DNA from: Eudoraea sp.
Lineage (GTDB): Bacteria > Bacteroidota > Bacteroidia > Flavobacteriales > Flavobacteriaceae
Assembly: GCA_013042125.1 (NCBI GenBank)
Contig: JABDQS010000068.1
Span: 1 to 11,035, forward strand
Reading direction: 5' to 3'
Length of the DNA: 11,035 bases
Within the stretch, counting starts at the first letter, position 1, and each line of letters starts with the position of its first letter. Below are positions 1-7,889 of the stretch, piece after piece. A model generated the notes under the pieces. The model saw only the letters and a list, made by a program, of their open reading frames with translations. It was not told the DNA's origin and did no database searches. A program made the translations under genes and the position numbers.

Positions 1-93
1 GCGCAGTTCGGCCATAGGTAGTTTGTGGTGTCCTCCCACATTCATACCTCGTAATAAGGCAACATATTTTTTAAATGGTGGTTCGGATCTCAT
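1..93 (-). CDS. DUF1697 family protein, N-terminal fragment (runs off left edge)
   Basis: Only the first 31 codons are in the window. From the ATG at 93-91 the translation contains YVALLRGMNVGGHHKLPMAE (residues 10-29), which matches the characteristic start of DUF1697 proteins (an LRGINVGG-type motif followed by K-x-x-M-x-x-L). The biochemical role of this family is not established. The ATG overlaps the TGA of the upstream VOC gene as ATGA, so the two genes are probably co-transcribed and translationally coupled. The family assignment is good from the N-terminal motif alone; length and integrity cannot be judged. Confidence 0.85.
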   Translation of the reverse strand, partial: MRSEPPFKKYVALLRGMNVGGHHKLPMAELR

Positions 94-458
94 ACGTCTT
101 GAACAATAAAAATCCCATTCTTATTCAGATCATAAAAACCAAACTCATGGGTACCCCAAGGGGTATTTAGGCGTAGTTTATCTTTTGTAATAGTGCCTCT
201 TTTTACAAATTCTTCAAAATAGGATTGAATATCTGTTACAAAGATCTTCATTACCGAACCTCCTGTGATGGGGTCATCCTCATTCCCGTGGTGGAACTGT
301 AAATGGAATTCTAGATTATCGCGTTTCAAACCAACATAGCCTTTGTCACCAAAGGCATAGGTAAACCCGGTATAAGTTTCGTACCATTTTAGGTCGCGTG
401 CAATATCTGATGAGGGTAGGACAGGAATAATAGATAATGCGGATGAAGATTGTTCCAT
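90..458 (-). CDS. VOC-superfamily protein (glyoxalase / bleomycin-resistance-protein-like)
   Basis: This 122-residue single-domain protein has the length and layout of the small VOC proteins (glyoxalase I, bleomycin resistance, extradiol dioxygenase fold). It begins with a beta strand around residues 8-13 (LSIIPVLP) and a helix with SSDIARDLKWYETYTGF (16-32). An LEFHLQ strand (49-54) carries a possible metal ligand, H52. The second beta-alpha-beta unit runs over 70-121 and ends in PWGTHEFGFYDLNKNGIFIV (100-119), typical of the bleomycin-resistance-like branch. The PWG-x-x-EF turn is the best family signature. Substrate or bound drug cannot be told from sequence; many members bind rather than transform their ligand. 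No signal peptide, so cytoplasmic. It heads a pair with the DUF1697 gene (4-nt overlap) and is divergent from katG across 210 bp. No Shine-Dalgarno is visible, as usual in Bacteroidota. Confidence 0.85.
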   Translation of the reverse strand: MEQSSSALSIIPVLPSSDIARDLKWYETYTGFTYAFGDKGYVGLKRDNLEFHLQFHHGNEDDPITGGSVMKIFVTDIQSYFEEFVKRGTITKDKLRLNTPWGTHEFGFYDLNKNGIFIVQDV

Positions 459-490
459 GATTTGAATTTATAGCTGGGCGTTTTAAGGCT

Positions 491-502
491 TACTAATTAG
501 TA
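491..502. promoter_or_regulatory. 12-bp perfect palindrome, candidate operator upstream of the VOC gene
   Basis: TACTAATTAGTA is a perfect palindrome lying 32 nt upstream of the VOC start codon, in the VOC/katG divergent intergenic region. The distance would overlap a minus-strand promoter, so a dimeric repressor site is possible. This rests on symmetry and position only; A+T-rich palindromes of this size also arise by chance. Confidence 0.3.
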
Positions 503-597
503 TATTTACAGGGTTTAATGTTTGAGAATGCAACCTCATTTAAGGATCATTTAACAGCTATCGGAATTAAGCATGAGCTATAGTTTTTATCAATGCA

Positions 598-624
598 AAA
601 TGTTCATTGTATAAGCAAACATTT
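598..624. promoter_or_regulatory. Inverted repeat AAATGTT-N13-AACATTT overlapping the katG promoter
   Basis: Two perfect 7-nt half-sites (598-604 and 618-624) lie either side of the proposed -33 TTG (607-609) and end two bases before the -7 element (627). Centre-to-centre spacing is 20 nt, about two helical turns, which suits a dimeric regulator. Catalase genes are commonly controlled by OxyR or PerR in bacteria, but the half-sites do not clearly match either consensus, so the regulator is left unnamed. Confidence 0.35.
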
Positions 625-634
625 GGTAAATTTG
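607..634 (+). promoter_or_regulatory. Candidate Bacteroidota-type promoter of katG (TTG-N17-TAAATTTG)
   Basis: TTG at 607-609 and TAAATTTG at 627-634, 17 nt apart, fit the Bacteroidota primary sigma-factor consensus (TTTG near -33, TAnnTTTG near -7). Transcription would start near 638-642, giving a 5' untranslated region of about 30 nt. There is no Shine-Dalgarno before the ATG at 669. Confidence 0.6.
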
Positions 635-638
635 ATGA

Positions 639-2924
<2,286 letters not shown>

Positions 2925-2957
2925 ACTACGAAGGTTTAATAGAATATTTAAAATGAT

Positions 2958-2990
2958 AAAAGGTGATCCGTAAATGGGTCACCTTTTTTT
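2958..2990 (+). terminator. Intrinsic terminator of katG, probably bidirectional
   Basis: A 12-bp stem with one T-G wobble (AAAAGGTGATCC at 2958-2969, GGGTCACCTTTT at 2976-2987) and a 6-nt loop is followed by T's to 2990. It begins 33 nt after the katG stop. Read on the minus strand the same stem ends in four T's, so it can also stop the convergent operon that ends at 3007. Confidence 0.9.
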
Positions 2991-3006
2991 GATTTTAAGG
3001 GTGATA

Positions 3007-3441
3007 TTAATTGGACTTTGCCGCAAAAATGATAGGGATGGTTCTGGTAAGTACAAGCGATTCTACCATGGCTAATGTGCCATTCTTATATTTTAAGAAA
3101 TGGGGGGAGGTAATATGAGACTCGTAGGCAGCCATACCTGCATAGATCTCAACCACGGTAATCTTATTGGGTTGCTCTTTATCTGCCATCGCGTACAGGG
3201 AAAGCACGCCGGGTTCTATCTCTACCGAAGCCTTAATTCCTTCCTGTAGTAAAACTGTATAGGCCTCCAGCTTGTTTGGATCAATTACTAATTCCGCGAT
3301 CTGAACAACGAGCTGACCTTCATTTTCCAATTTTGAAATGCGATCTAACAGTTCATTCTCTTTGTTGGTCTCACAATTGGAGAGTCCCATTCCAACAAGT
3401 ATCATAAATATAAAAGTACAGTATCTTAAAATAGTTCTCAT
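3007..3441 (-). CDS. Lipoprotein with antibiotic-biosynthesis-monooxygenase (ABM) domain
   Basis: A 144-residue protein with a lipoprotein signal: hydrophobic stretch TFIFMILVGMGL (9-20) followed by SNC, giving a lipid-attached Cys23. A short charged, heptad-like helix (25-41, NKENELLDRISKLENEG) links to an ABM-type ferredoxin-like domain from about 45 to 135. This domain shows the opening strand VVQIAELVIDPNKLEAY, the EPGVLSLYAM strand, and KITVVEIYAGMAAYESHITS followed by HFLKY. This is the usual pattern of small dimeric ABM/quinol-monooxygenase-like proteins such as YgiN. Some members oxidise quinols or polyketide intermediates without a cofactor and others have no known activity, so no substrate is claimed. 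An exported, membrane-anchored ABM domain is less common than the cytoplasmic form. It is the last gene of the three-gene operon, 21 nt after the ClbS-like gene, and faces the katG terminator. Confidence 0.8.
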   Translation of the reverse strand: MRTILRYCTFIFMILVGMGLSNCETNKENELLDRISKLENEGQLVVQIAELVIDPNKLEAYTVLLQEGIKASVEIEPGVLSLYAMADKEQPNKITVVEIYAGMAAYESHITSPHFLKYKNGTLAMVESLVLTRTIPIIFAAKSN

Positions 3442-3462
3442 AGTAGTAAAGGATTTCCATTT

Positions 3463-3960
3463 TTATTTTCTTGCTCTTTTGATCAATTTTAGGGCCCATT
3501 CGTAGTGGCTCGATGTTGATGATACCAAATAAGCGCCCATCGAGGTGCTACCTGTCCATTTGTACCTTTTCTTTTCAAATAATTCTTTGTTCGTATGTTG
3601 GTCTATAATTTTCTGCACGGCCCGGTAACTTTCTTTTAAAAGTTGCTTTGCTTCTTTCAGGGGAACATCCTGATAATTCTGCTGTATCCATCGATTCAGG
3701 TCGGGCGTGGTCTTCCATGTATACCCTTTTGAAGGCATCGCCGGTTTCTGACCAGTCATTCCTATTTTATACCATTCTAACAGCATTAGGTGCCAGTGAT
3801 GAAGATGCATGAGGACATCGCGAATATTCCTGTTCATGATCCCTTCCGGGAACCCTTTTTGTTGTTCCTCAGGAGGTAGTTCTTCAATTAATTCGTACAG
3901 GTATTGAAATGTAGTCTCACTCTTATTAAGCAATTCAGTTTTAGTTGCAGGTCTTGCCAT
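3463..3960 (-). CDS. ClbS/DfsB family four-helix-bundle protein
   Basis: 165 residues from the ATG at 3960. An in-frame TTG at 3969 is open, but MARPATKTELLN is the usual family start, so the ATG is chosen. Family signatures are RDVLMHLHHWHLMLLEWY (47-64), the GYTWKTTPDLN segment (79-89) and the C-terminal KWTGSTSMGAYLVSSTSSHY (134-153). The family belongs to the DinB-like four-helix bundle. Its best-known member, ClbS, protects colibactin-producing E. coli by hydrolysing colibactin's electrophilic cyclopropane; most members elsewhere have no proven substrate. There is no colibactin-like cluster in this window, so a general electrophile-detoxifying role is only an inference. Middle gene of the operon: 41 nt after the cyclopropane-synthase-fold methyltransferase and 21 nt before the ABM lipoprotein gene. 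Confidence 0.88.
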   Translation of the reverse strand: MARPATKTELLNKSETTFQYLYELIEELPPEEQQKGFPEGIMNRNIRDVLMHLHHWHLMLLEWYKIGMTGQKPAMPSKGYTWKTTPDLNRWIQQNYQDVPLKEAKQLLKESYRAVQKIIDQHTNKELFEKKRYKWTGSTSMGAYLVSSTSSHYEWALKLIKRARK

Positions 3961-4001
3961 TACTGCCAATTTTATCAGGGTTAAAAACGATTTTTTACTC
4001 T

Positions 4002-4907
4002 CTACACTTTTTCAAAAACCAATCTGTAGTGATCCATCACTTCTTTTTCAAAGCAGACCTTATTAGGGCTTACCCTGAAGATCGCCACCAGGTGACGGAA
4101 TTCCAGATCGGTGAAATATCTTGGAATAAGCGACAGGTACAACCAGTATTTCCTAAGATTGAATTTCCTGAATTTCTTCCGCCATTGGGCAATGGTCTCA
4201 ATATAATCTAGTCGCCCACTGCTTTTTGAGATAAGTTTAAAGCCCGGTTCTGCGCATTTTATGACCATTTCAGGGCCATAGGGCAACCAGGAGCCTGGAA
4301 ATTGTTTCACCATGAGTGCCATGATGTATGCGGCAGAATCTTTATCGGCCTTTACATCTAATTCCTCAAAGGGGATCATATTTTTGCTAAAGGTCATGGT
4401 CTGCATATAAAAACGACCACCTACGGGCAACAGCTCATATAATGTCTTAAAAAAGTCGCTATAGATCTTCTCCTGATTACCCGCTTGCCATTCTTCCACA
4501 GAACAGAAATGCTCCAGGCCGCCTATACAGGTAATGGCATCGAAGGTGCCAAAATCTTCAGGCGTTACCTTTCTGCAGTCCTTAACCAGCACATTATAGC
4601 CATTTTTCTGGCAGGCATCTGCCTGTCCCTGAGAAAGGGTTAGTCCTATACTATTTGCGCCCCTTTCATGGGTAATATAGCGGGTAAATGGTGCCCACCC
4701 ACAGGCCATGTCCAGGACCTTGCTATCCTTGGTAATGTTGAGGCTATCTGCAATGAATTTGTGTTTTGCCTTTTGGGCCTCCTCTAATGACATGGTGAAA
4801 TCCCCATCGTATTTTGCACCGCTGTAGTCTCCTGTTTCGCCCATGCTCAGGCGGAAGATCTCATCGATGGTGGTGTATGTAAAGTCTAAGTCTTTTTGTT
4901 CTGCCAT
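4002..4907 (-). CDS. Cyclopropane-fatty-acid-synthase-fold SAM methyltransferase
   Basis: A 301-residue class I methyltransferase of the CFA/mycolic acid cyclopropane synthase superfamily. The family order is preserved: DYSGAKY then SLEEAQKAK (27-48), SAM motif I VLDMACGWAPF (64-74), GLTLSQGQ (88-95), GGLEHF (129-134), FPGSWLPYG (203-211) and LDYIETIAQWRKKF (233-246). However, two of the bicarbonate ligands described for cyclopropane synthases appear replaced: the Cys of YSCAYF is Gly30 and the His of LHTI is Gln169. E132 and Y235 remain. It is therefore more likely a methyltransferase on an unknown substrate than a true phospholipid cyclopropane synthase. It also lacks the extra N-terminal domain of E. 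coli Cfa (382 residues). No signal peptide. First gene of the operon with the ClbS-like and ABM lipoprotein genes. A 17-nt box shared with the upstream lipoprotein gene sits 32 nt before its ATG. Confidence 0.82.
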   Translation of the reverse strand: MAEQKDLDFTYTTIDEIFRLSMGETGDYSGAKYDGDFTMSLEEAQKAKHKFIADSLNITKDSKVLDMACGWAPFTRYITHERGANSIGLTLSQGQADACQKNGYNVLVKDCRKVTPEDFGTFDAITCIGGLEHFCSVEEWQAGNQEKIYSDFFKTLYELLPVGGRFYMQTMTFSKNMIPFEELDVKADKDSAAYIMALMVKQFPGSWLPYGPEMVIKCAEPGFKLISKSSGRLDYIETIAQWRKKFRKFNLRKYWLYLSLIPRYFTDLEFRHLVAIFRVSPNKVCFEKEVMDHYRLVFEKV

Positions 4908-4939
4908 GGCATAAGATTAATTCTGTAATTCTTTCCCTT

Positions 4940-4956
4940 TAAAGCTAGGGGATTTA
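4940..4956 (-). promoter_or_regulatory. Copy A of a 17-nt promoter-proximal box (TAAATCCCCTAGCTTTA)
   Basis: Read on the minus strand, TAAATCCCCTAGCTTTA ends 32 nt before the methyltransferase ATG. It differs at one position from copy B (5606-5622), which has the same placement before the lipoprotein gene at 5576. Its 3' half, TAGCTTTA, resembles a TAnnTTTG -7 element with A for the final G, and I see no TTG at the -33 distance. An activator-dependent promoter or an operator overlapping the promoter would explain this. Confidence 0.6.
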
Positions 4957-4960
4957 TAAA

Positions 4961-4990
4961 TACTATGGCCCCATTATGGGGCCATATTTT
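4961..4990 (-). terminator. Hairpin between the SnoaL-like lipoprotein gene and the methyltransferase operon
   Basis: A perfect 9-bp stem (TATGGCCCC 4964-4972, GGGGCCATA 4978-4986) with a 5-nt loop lies 26 nt downstream of the lipoprotein gene's stop codon and just upstream of copy A of the promoter box. The minus-strand tail is A+T-rich but has no uninterrupted T-run, so efficiency is uncertain. The position suggests that the lipoprotein gene and the operon are separate transcripts. Confidence 0.7.
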
Positions 4991-5012
4991 ACTATTTACC
5001 AAAAGGTCTTGT

Positions 5013-5576
5013 TTATTCTCCTGCTATCTGTACTGCCAGTCCGTTTACATCAAAATAATCAGAGGCGCTTGAGATCTTGCCTTCCTCGTTTACAGTGATC
5101 AGGGCAAAGAATTTTGCCCCTATAGGTTTGCCTGTCTCCGTATGAGTGGCATTCCAGGTGCCATAAACTCTGATATCATTGGGTGTGCTGGTAGCACTTC
5201 CCTCAGGAAAAACGGATCCGGACCAATATCCTCCTTCTGAGGTTTGAGGAGTAGAGACCCCGGATGTCCATTGGATGTCTTCAAAATTATCATGATAGTT
5301 CTTCAGAGCCGCCAGAAGGTCTTCTTTCCCAAGCCATTGGTTTCCGTTGTATTGCGGTGGACTCCATTGCAAGGTATCCGAAAGCATATTGCTAAGTGTT
5401 TCCATGTCTTCCTCTGAATACGCCTTGTAAAAGGCAGAGATCACGGCTACTTTGGCTTCAAATGCTGCGTAGTCCGGGGTTTCAGTTTTGGCCATCTCCT
5501 CAGCAGGAGCAGCTTGTTTACAGGACGTAAGGGCCAGAAGGGCCACTGCCCCCAGGCAAAATACTAGATTTTTCAT
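5013..5576 (-). CDS. SnoaL-like / NTF2-fold lipoprotein
   Basis: A 187-residue lipoprotein precursor: MKNLVFCLGAVALLALTSC gives a lipobox (LTSC) with Cys19, then a low-complexity linker (AAPAEEMAKTETPDY). From about residue 38 to 180 it has an NTF2-like cone-fold pattern: the helix AAFEAKVAVISAFYKAYSEE, the DMETLSNMLSDTLQW turn typical of SnoaL-like domains, WLGKEDLLAALKNYHDNF, then strands including DIRVYGTWNATH and AKFFALITVNEEGKISSASD. The last of these resembles the KI...YFD ending of many SnoaL/YybH proteins. The fold hosts enzymes, binding proteins and proteins of unknown role, so no reaction is assigned. It should sit on the outer or inner membrane facing the periplasm. It is transcribed alone, with a hairpin downstream, and shares its upstream 17-nt box with the adjacent methyltransferase operon. 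Confidence 0.8.
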   Translation of the reverse strand: MKNLVFCLGAVALLALTSCKQAAPAEEMAKTETPDYAAFEAKVAVISAFYKAYSEEDMETLSNMLSDTLQWSPPQYNGNQWLGKEDLLAALKNYHDNFEDIQWTSGVSTPQTSEGGYWSGSVFPEGSATSTPNDIRVYGTWNATHTETGKPIGAKFFALITVNEEGKISSASDYFDVNGLAVQIAGE

Positions 5577-5605
5577 TGGTTGGTTTTTTATTGGTTATTA
5601 TCTCC

Positions 5606-5622
5606 TAAAGGTAGGGGATTTA
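5606..5622 (-). promoter_or_regulatory. Copy B of the 17-nt promoter-proximal box (TAAATCCCCTACCTTTA)
   Basis: Minus-strand TAAATCCCCTACCTTTA ends 29 nt before the ATG of the SnoaL-like lipoprotein gene. It is identical to copy A (4940-4956) except for C in place of G at position 12. Conservation falls off sharply outside the box, as expected for a protein-binding site or promoter rather than a recent duplication. Confidence 0.6.
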
Positions 5623-5677
5623 ACTGTAGGATGCACGAGGTCAGGGATTTAAATCGTTGAGAAAAATTTTACCCTGC

Positions 5678-5693
5678 CCCGATAGCTATCGGG
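5678..5693. repeat. 16-bp perfect palindrome CCCGATAGCTATCGGG
   Basis: A perfect self-complementary 16-mer in the 239-bp gap between the SnoaL-like gene and the next methyltransferase gene. Very similar GATAGCTATC-cored palindromes recur between genes in flavobacterial genomes as far as I recall, so it is probably a dispersed repeat rather than a local operator. It has no T-run, and it sits at the left edge of a possible gene remnant and close to the change from G+C-richer to A+T-rich DNA. Confidence 0.5.
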
Positions 5694-5791
5694 AATGGTT
5701 TAACAAAGAGCCATCCAAGTCAATTCTGAATATTCCTTGGTATTTTTTAAGAGACTGGATTGATATCACCGGGGGTGGAATCGGCCTTTAG
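5694..5791 (+). pseudogene. Possible C-terminal remnant of a lost plus-strand gene
   Basis: The plus strand is open up to a TAG at 5789-5791 in a frame that reads NIPWYFLRDWIDITGGGIGL just before the stop. The tryptophan- and tyrosine-rich composition looks protein-like. The frame has no usable start: it passes through the palindrome at 5678-5693 and closes at a TAG at 5627. It could be the tail of a gene whose body was lost when the neighbouring DNA was rearranged. I do not recognise the family, and a stretch of about 32 codons can be open by chance. Confidence 0.2.
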
Positions 5792-5815
5792 TTCAATAAA
5801 GCAAGAAAAGCAATA

Positions 5816-6565
5816 TTATATAGGCTTCTTTGCACAATAACGCAGATTCTTATGCCACCTTCGGGCTCTTTTATCTACTACTTTTACATCAAGAATTGTA
5901 GCACCACACTCTGCAATAATCTGCTCCACTATCTGGGGTGAAATTGTGTGCACCTGGATTGGCGGACGGCCACGGATAGATTTCCAAAATGGTTTTAACC
6001 TTTCCTTTCTGAAGTTGTGTATCTTTTCTGCAAGTGATCCTGGCTTTGGGCTGCTGCCAATTGGGGTGCGTACCTGAAATAGTGCTTTACCGCCAGGCTT
6101 TAGTATACGGAAAAATTCCTTGATGTATTCAACCTGATAGCGCGGCGCCATATGTTGCAACACTATATTTGTGTATACGAAATCAAAAGTGTTGCTACTT
6201 AAACATTTTAAGTTAGGTTCAGTGTTAGTAATGTAAGAGCATTTTTTATCGAATTTATTATATCTATTGGCACCGGCAATCATACTGTCGGAAATATCCA
6301 CTCCCGTAACTTTATCAAAGTGGTAACAAAGACCTTGAGTTAATCTGCCTACACCACAACCGAAATCGAATGCATTGCCATAGTTGATCTTAACATCAAT
6401 GCTTTCTAGATAGGCAATTACAGAGTTTATTTCATTTCTCCCCGTCTCAAAAAATTCTTCTGGATCCCATTTATTTCCACGTTTTTTATTGTCTGTGAGA
6501 ATTGCCCAAAGGGGATCTTCTGCTCCAACTTTCTCGTAAGCCTTCTGAACATTTTTAAGTGACAT
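5816..6565 (-). CDS. Class I SAM-dependent methyltransferase
   Basis: A 249-residue methyltransferase with a standard Rossmann SAM site: AFDFGCGVGRLTQGL (65-79, motif I), VTGVDISDSMI (86-96, with D90 as the likely ribose-binding acid), FDFVYTNIVLQH (127-138, motif IV region) and EFFRILKPGGKALFQV (150-165). The leading 60 residues (DPLWAILTDNKKRGNKWDPEEFF) resemble the N-terminus of small-molecule and glycan-modifying methyltransferases of the Methyltransf_11/25 type. The basic C-terminus (RARRWHKNLRYCAKK) is unusual. The substrate is unknown. The gene is isolated: 224 bp without an intact gene upstream and 239 bp downstream, with short open remnants on both sides. This suggests it survives from a larger, partly deleted cluster. 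Composition is more A+T-rich than the genes to its left. Confidence 0.85.
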   Translation of the reverse strand: MSLKNVQKAYEKVGAEDPLWAILTDNKKRGNKWDPEEFFETGRNEINSVIAYLESIDVKINYGNAFDFGCGVGRLTQGLCYHFDKVTGVDISDSMIAGANRYNKFDKKCSYITNTEPNLKCLSSNTFDFVYTNIVLQHMAPRYQVEYIKEFFRILKPGGKALFQVRTPIGSSPKPGSLAEKIHNFRKERLKPFWKSIRGRPPIQVHTISPQIVEQIIAECGATILDVKVVDKRARRWHKNLRYCAKKPI

Positions 6566-6576
6566 AATTAATTGTT

Positions 6577-6654
6577 TTATTTAGCATTCTTATGAACCAA
6601 ATCATCTTTAAGTTTATCAACTTTTTGCTCATAGTTTTGGTTATGACTCTCCTC
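6577..6654 (-). pseudogene. Possible C-terminal remnant of a gene upstream of the methyltransferase
   Basis: Immediately upstream of the methyltransferase (11 nt before its ATG) a minus-strand frame ends in TAA (6579-6577). It reads SHNQNYEQKVDKLKDDLVHK plus NAK before the stop, a lysine/aspartate-rich amphipathic pattern typical of real protein C-termini. An in-frame TAG at 6657-6655 closes it, and the sequence beyond changes to the G+C-rich hairpin and half-repeat at 6662-6714. The simplest reading is a gene of the methyltransferase's former operon, cut off by recombination at about 6655. No family is recognisable from 25 codons. Confidence 0.35.
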
Positions 6655-6661
6655 CTATCCA

Positions 6662-6714
6662 CCTTCCGAAGTCTGGTACGGAGGGAAGGGAGGCGGACAC
6701 GTACAGCCGTTGTC
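6662..6714. repeat. G+C-rich hairpin plus half-copy of the ACAACG repeat arm
   Basis: A 7-bp stem with one wobble (CCTTCCG 6662-6668, CGGAGGG 6679-6685) is followed by TACAGCCGTTGTC (6702-6714), the same outer-arm pattern (A-x-A-GCC-GTTGT) found at 8098-8110 and, with bulges, in the two complete elements further right. No matching second arm is visible nearby. The block is much richer in G+C than its surroundings and sits at the truncated end of the remnant at 6577-6654. Confidence 0.45.
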
Positions 6715-6789
6715 AGCCTTTTTTTCTTTACACCTGATGCATCTATAAATCCTGTAAAAGCTGTTTAATCACCTGAAGTTTATCAAGAA

Positions 6790-7884
6790 TTAGTTCCCAG
6801 AGTTTTTATTAATGCTTTTTATTGAATAATCATTATTACTTAAATTAACTCTAATAAGATAAAAGCCTTCTTCTACTGGAATATCCCTGCCATTCATTTG
6901 AAGACTTCCTGAGGAATAAGAATTTTCTCCCCAATTTTGCGTCCAACTGTCATTAGCCCTGAATTTAAATCGACCTTTATTAAGATGAATTTTTATTTCC
7001 CAGATTGCTTCCTTTTCATCAATCAGAGTCATAGGTACAGACTTAAACCATCCTGTTTCTAACGCATTGCCAACTATACCAATATTTTCAAATAGCATCT
7101 GTACCTCAGGGTAGTATTTTTTAATATCAGCGAGCATGAATTTGCGATCTTCAATAAAAGTAATAAGGCCGTCTCTAAGAAATATTTTGTTCGCTTTTAA
7201 AGTGTTAAGGGCATTTTGAAATTTCCTTGATTTATTTAGACGCCTTACATCATCAATATCTTTTTGACCAAAAATATGAGTATACAATGGTATGTTGTCA
7301 ATAGGACTAAATCCAAATGAAGCCAGAATAATGGGAATTTCTGCCTCTTTCAATATTGGTTCAATGTAATTTTCTCTTCTTTTATTGCTACTCGAAAAAT
7401 AATCATTCCACCATTCATTATTTAAAAAGGTGGTAATTCTTTTCGCTACATTATTTTGAGTTTTATTGCTGGGATCAAATCTTAAATTAGACAAATGAAA
7501 TGATGTTTCAGAGCTATAAAGATTTGGATCAGTTTCAATATAAAACAGCATATTAATCAAAAATTGAGATTCAATATTGTCTGCATTTTCGATAATTTCA
7601 TCAATCATAACAATTTGATCTTTAATAGTATTTTGATAATAGTGAAGTATGTCTAAATCTACTTTAATAGACGTATAAAGGTGATCTAAGGTGACTTTAA
7701 ACAGGTTTTCATTTTTTCGTTTTTCATTCCAATTATTTACCTGTAGCGCTATCAAAATACCAATAACCACAAGTACAATTTCTCCGATGGCATAGATCAG
7801 ATATTTACTGAATTTGCCTGCCCGTCCGCCAGGCGGGTTTTCAGAGAGTAGTCGCTTTCGTATGTGTCTGAAAAACTTAATCAT
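6790..7884 (-). CDS. DUF6090 family membrane protein
   Basis: A 364-residue protein of a family very common in Flavobacteriia. Its N-terminus MIKFFRHIRKRLLSEN, then KFSKYLIYAIGEIVLVVIGI and LIALQVNNWNE, is diagnostic: a short basic cytoplasmic helix, one transmembrane segment (about 28-50), then a mostly helical extracytoplasmic region. The far C-terminus (about 275-360) is beta-rich and has a small-domain look (AIWEIKIHLNKGRFKFRAND and VEEGFYLIRVNLSNNDY). The family's function is unknown; it often occurs as scattered or multiple copies, sometimes beside regulators. Odd feature: seven residues, PPGGRAG (17-23), lie between SEN and KFSKYL, which are normally adjacent. They are encoded by a G+C-rich semi-palindromic 21-nt insert (see 7816-7836). 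A short ORF ends 5 nt before its ATG. No Shine-Dalgarno and no close downstream partner. Confidence 0.85.
   Translation of the reverse strand: MIKFFRHIRKRLLSENPPGGRAGKFSKYLIYAIGEIVLVVIGILIALQVNNWNEKRKNENLFKVTLDHLYTSIKVDLDILHYYQNTIKDQIVMIDEIIENADNIESQFLINMLFYIETDPNLYSSETSFHLSNLRFDPSNKTQNNVAKRITTFLNNEWWNDYFSSSNKRRENYIEPILKEAEIPIILASFGFSPIDNIPLYTHIFGQKDIDDVRRLNKSRKFQNALNTLKANKIFLRDGLITFIEDRKFMLADIKKYYPEVQMLFENIGIVGNALETGWFKSVPMTLIDEKEAIWEIKIHLNKGRFKFRANDSWTQNWGENSYSSGSLQMNGRDIPVEEGFYLIRVNLSNNDYSIKSINKNSGN
7816..7836. repeat. G+C-rich 21-nt in-frame insertion inside the DUF6090 gene
   Basis: GCCTGCCCGTCCGCCAGGCG and one more G occupy exactly seven codons, adding PPGGRAG to a conserved segment of an otherwise A+T-rich gene. 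The ends are imperfectly self-complementary (CCTGCC against GGCGGG, 7817-7837, with one wobble). Its composition and placement resemble a small dispersed palindromic repeat that landed in frame. Confidence 0.6.
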
Positions 7885-7889
7885 AACTT

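Noticed and set aside
3945..4211. Plus-strand open frame over the start of the ClbS-like gene and the end of the methyltransferase gene
   Set aside because: It is antisense to two well-supported genes and encodes no recognisable domain.
6563..6634. A 23-codon minus-strand ORF beginning MSKKLINLK and overlapping the methyltransferase start
   Set aside because: It lies in another frame of the remnant at 6577-6654, which has a more protein-like composition; nothing supports translation.
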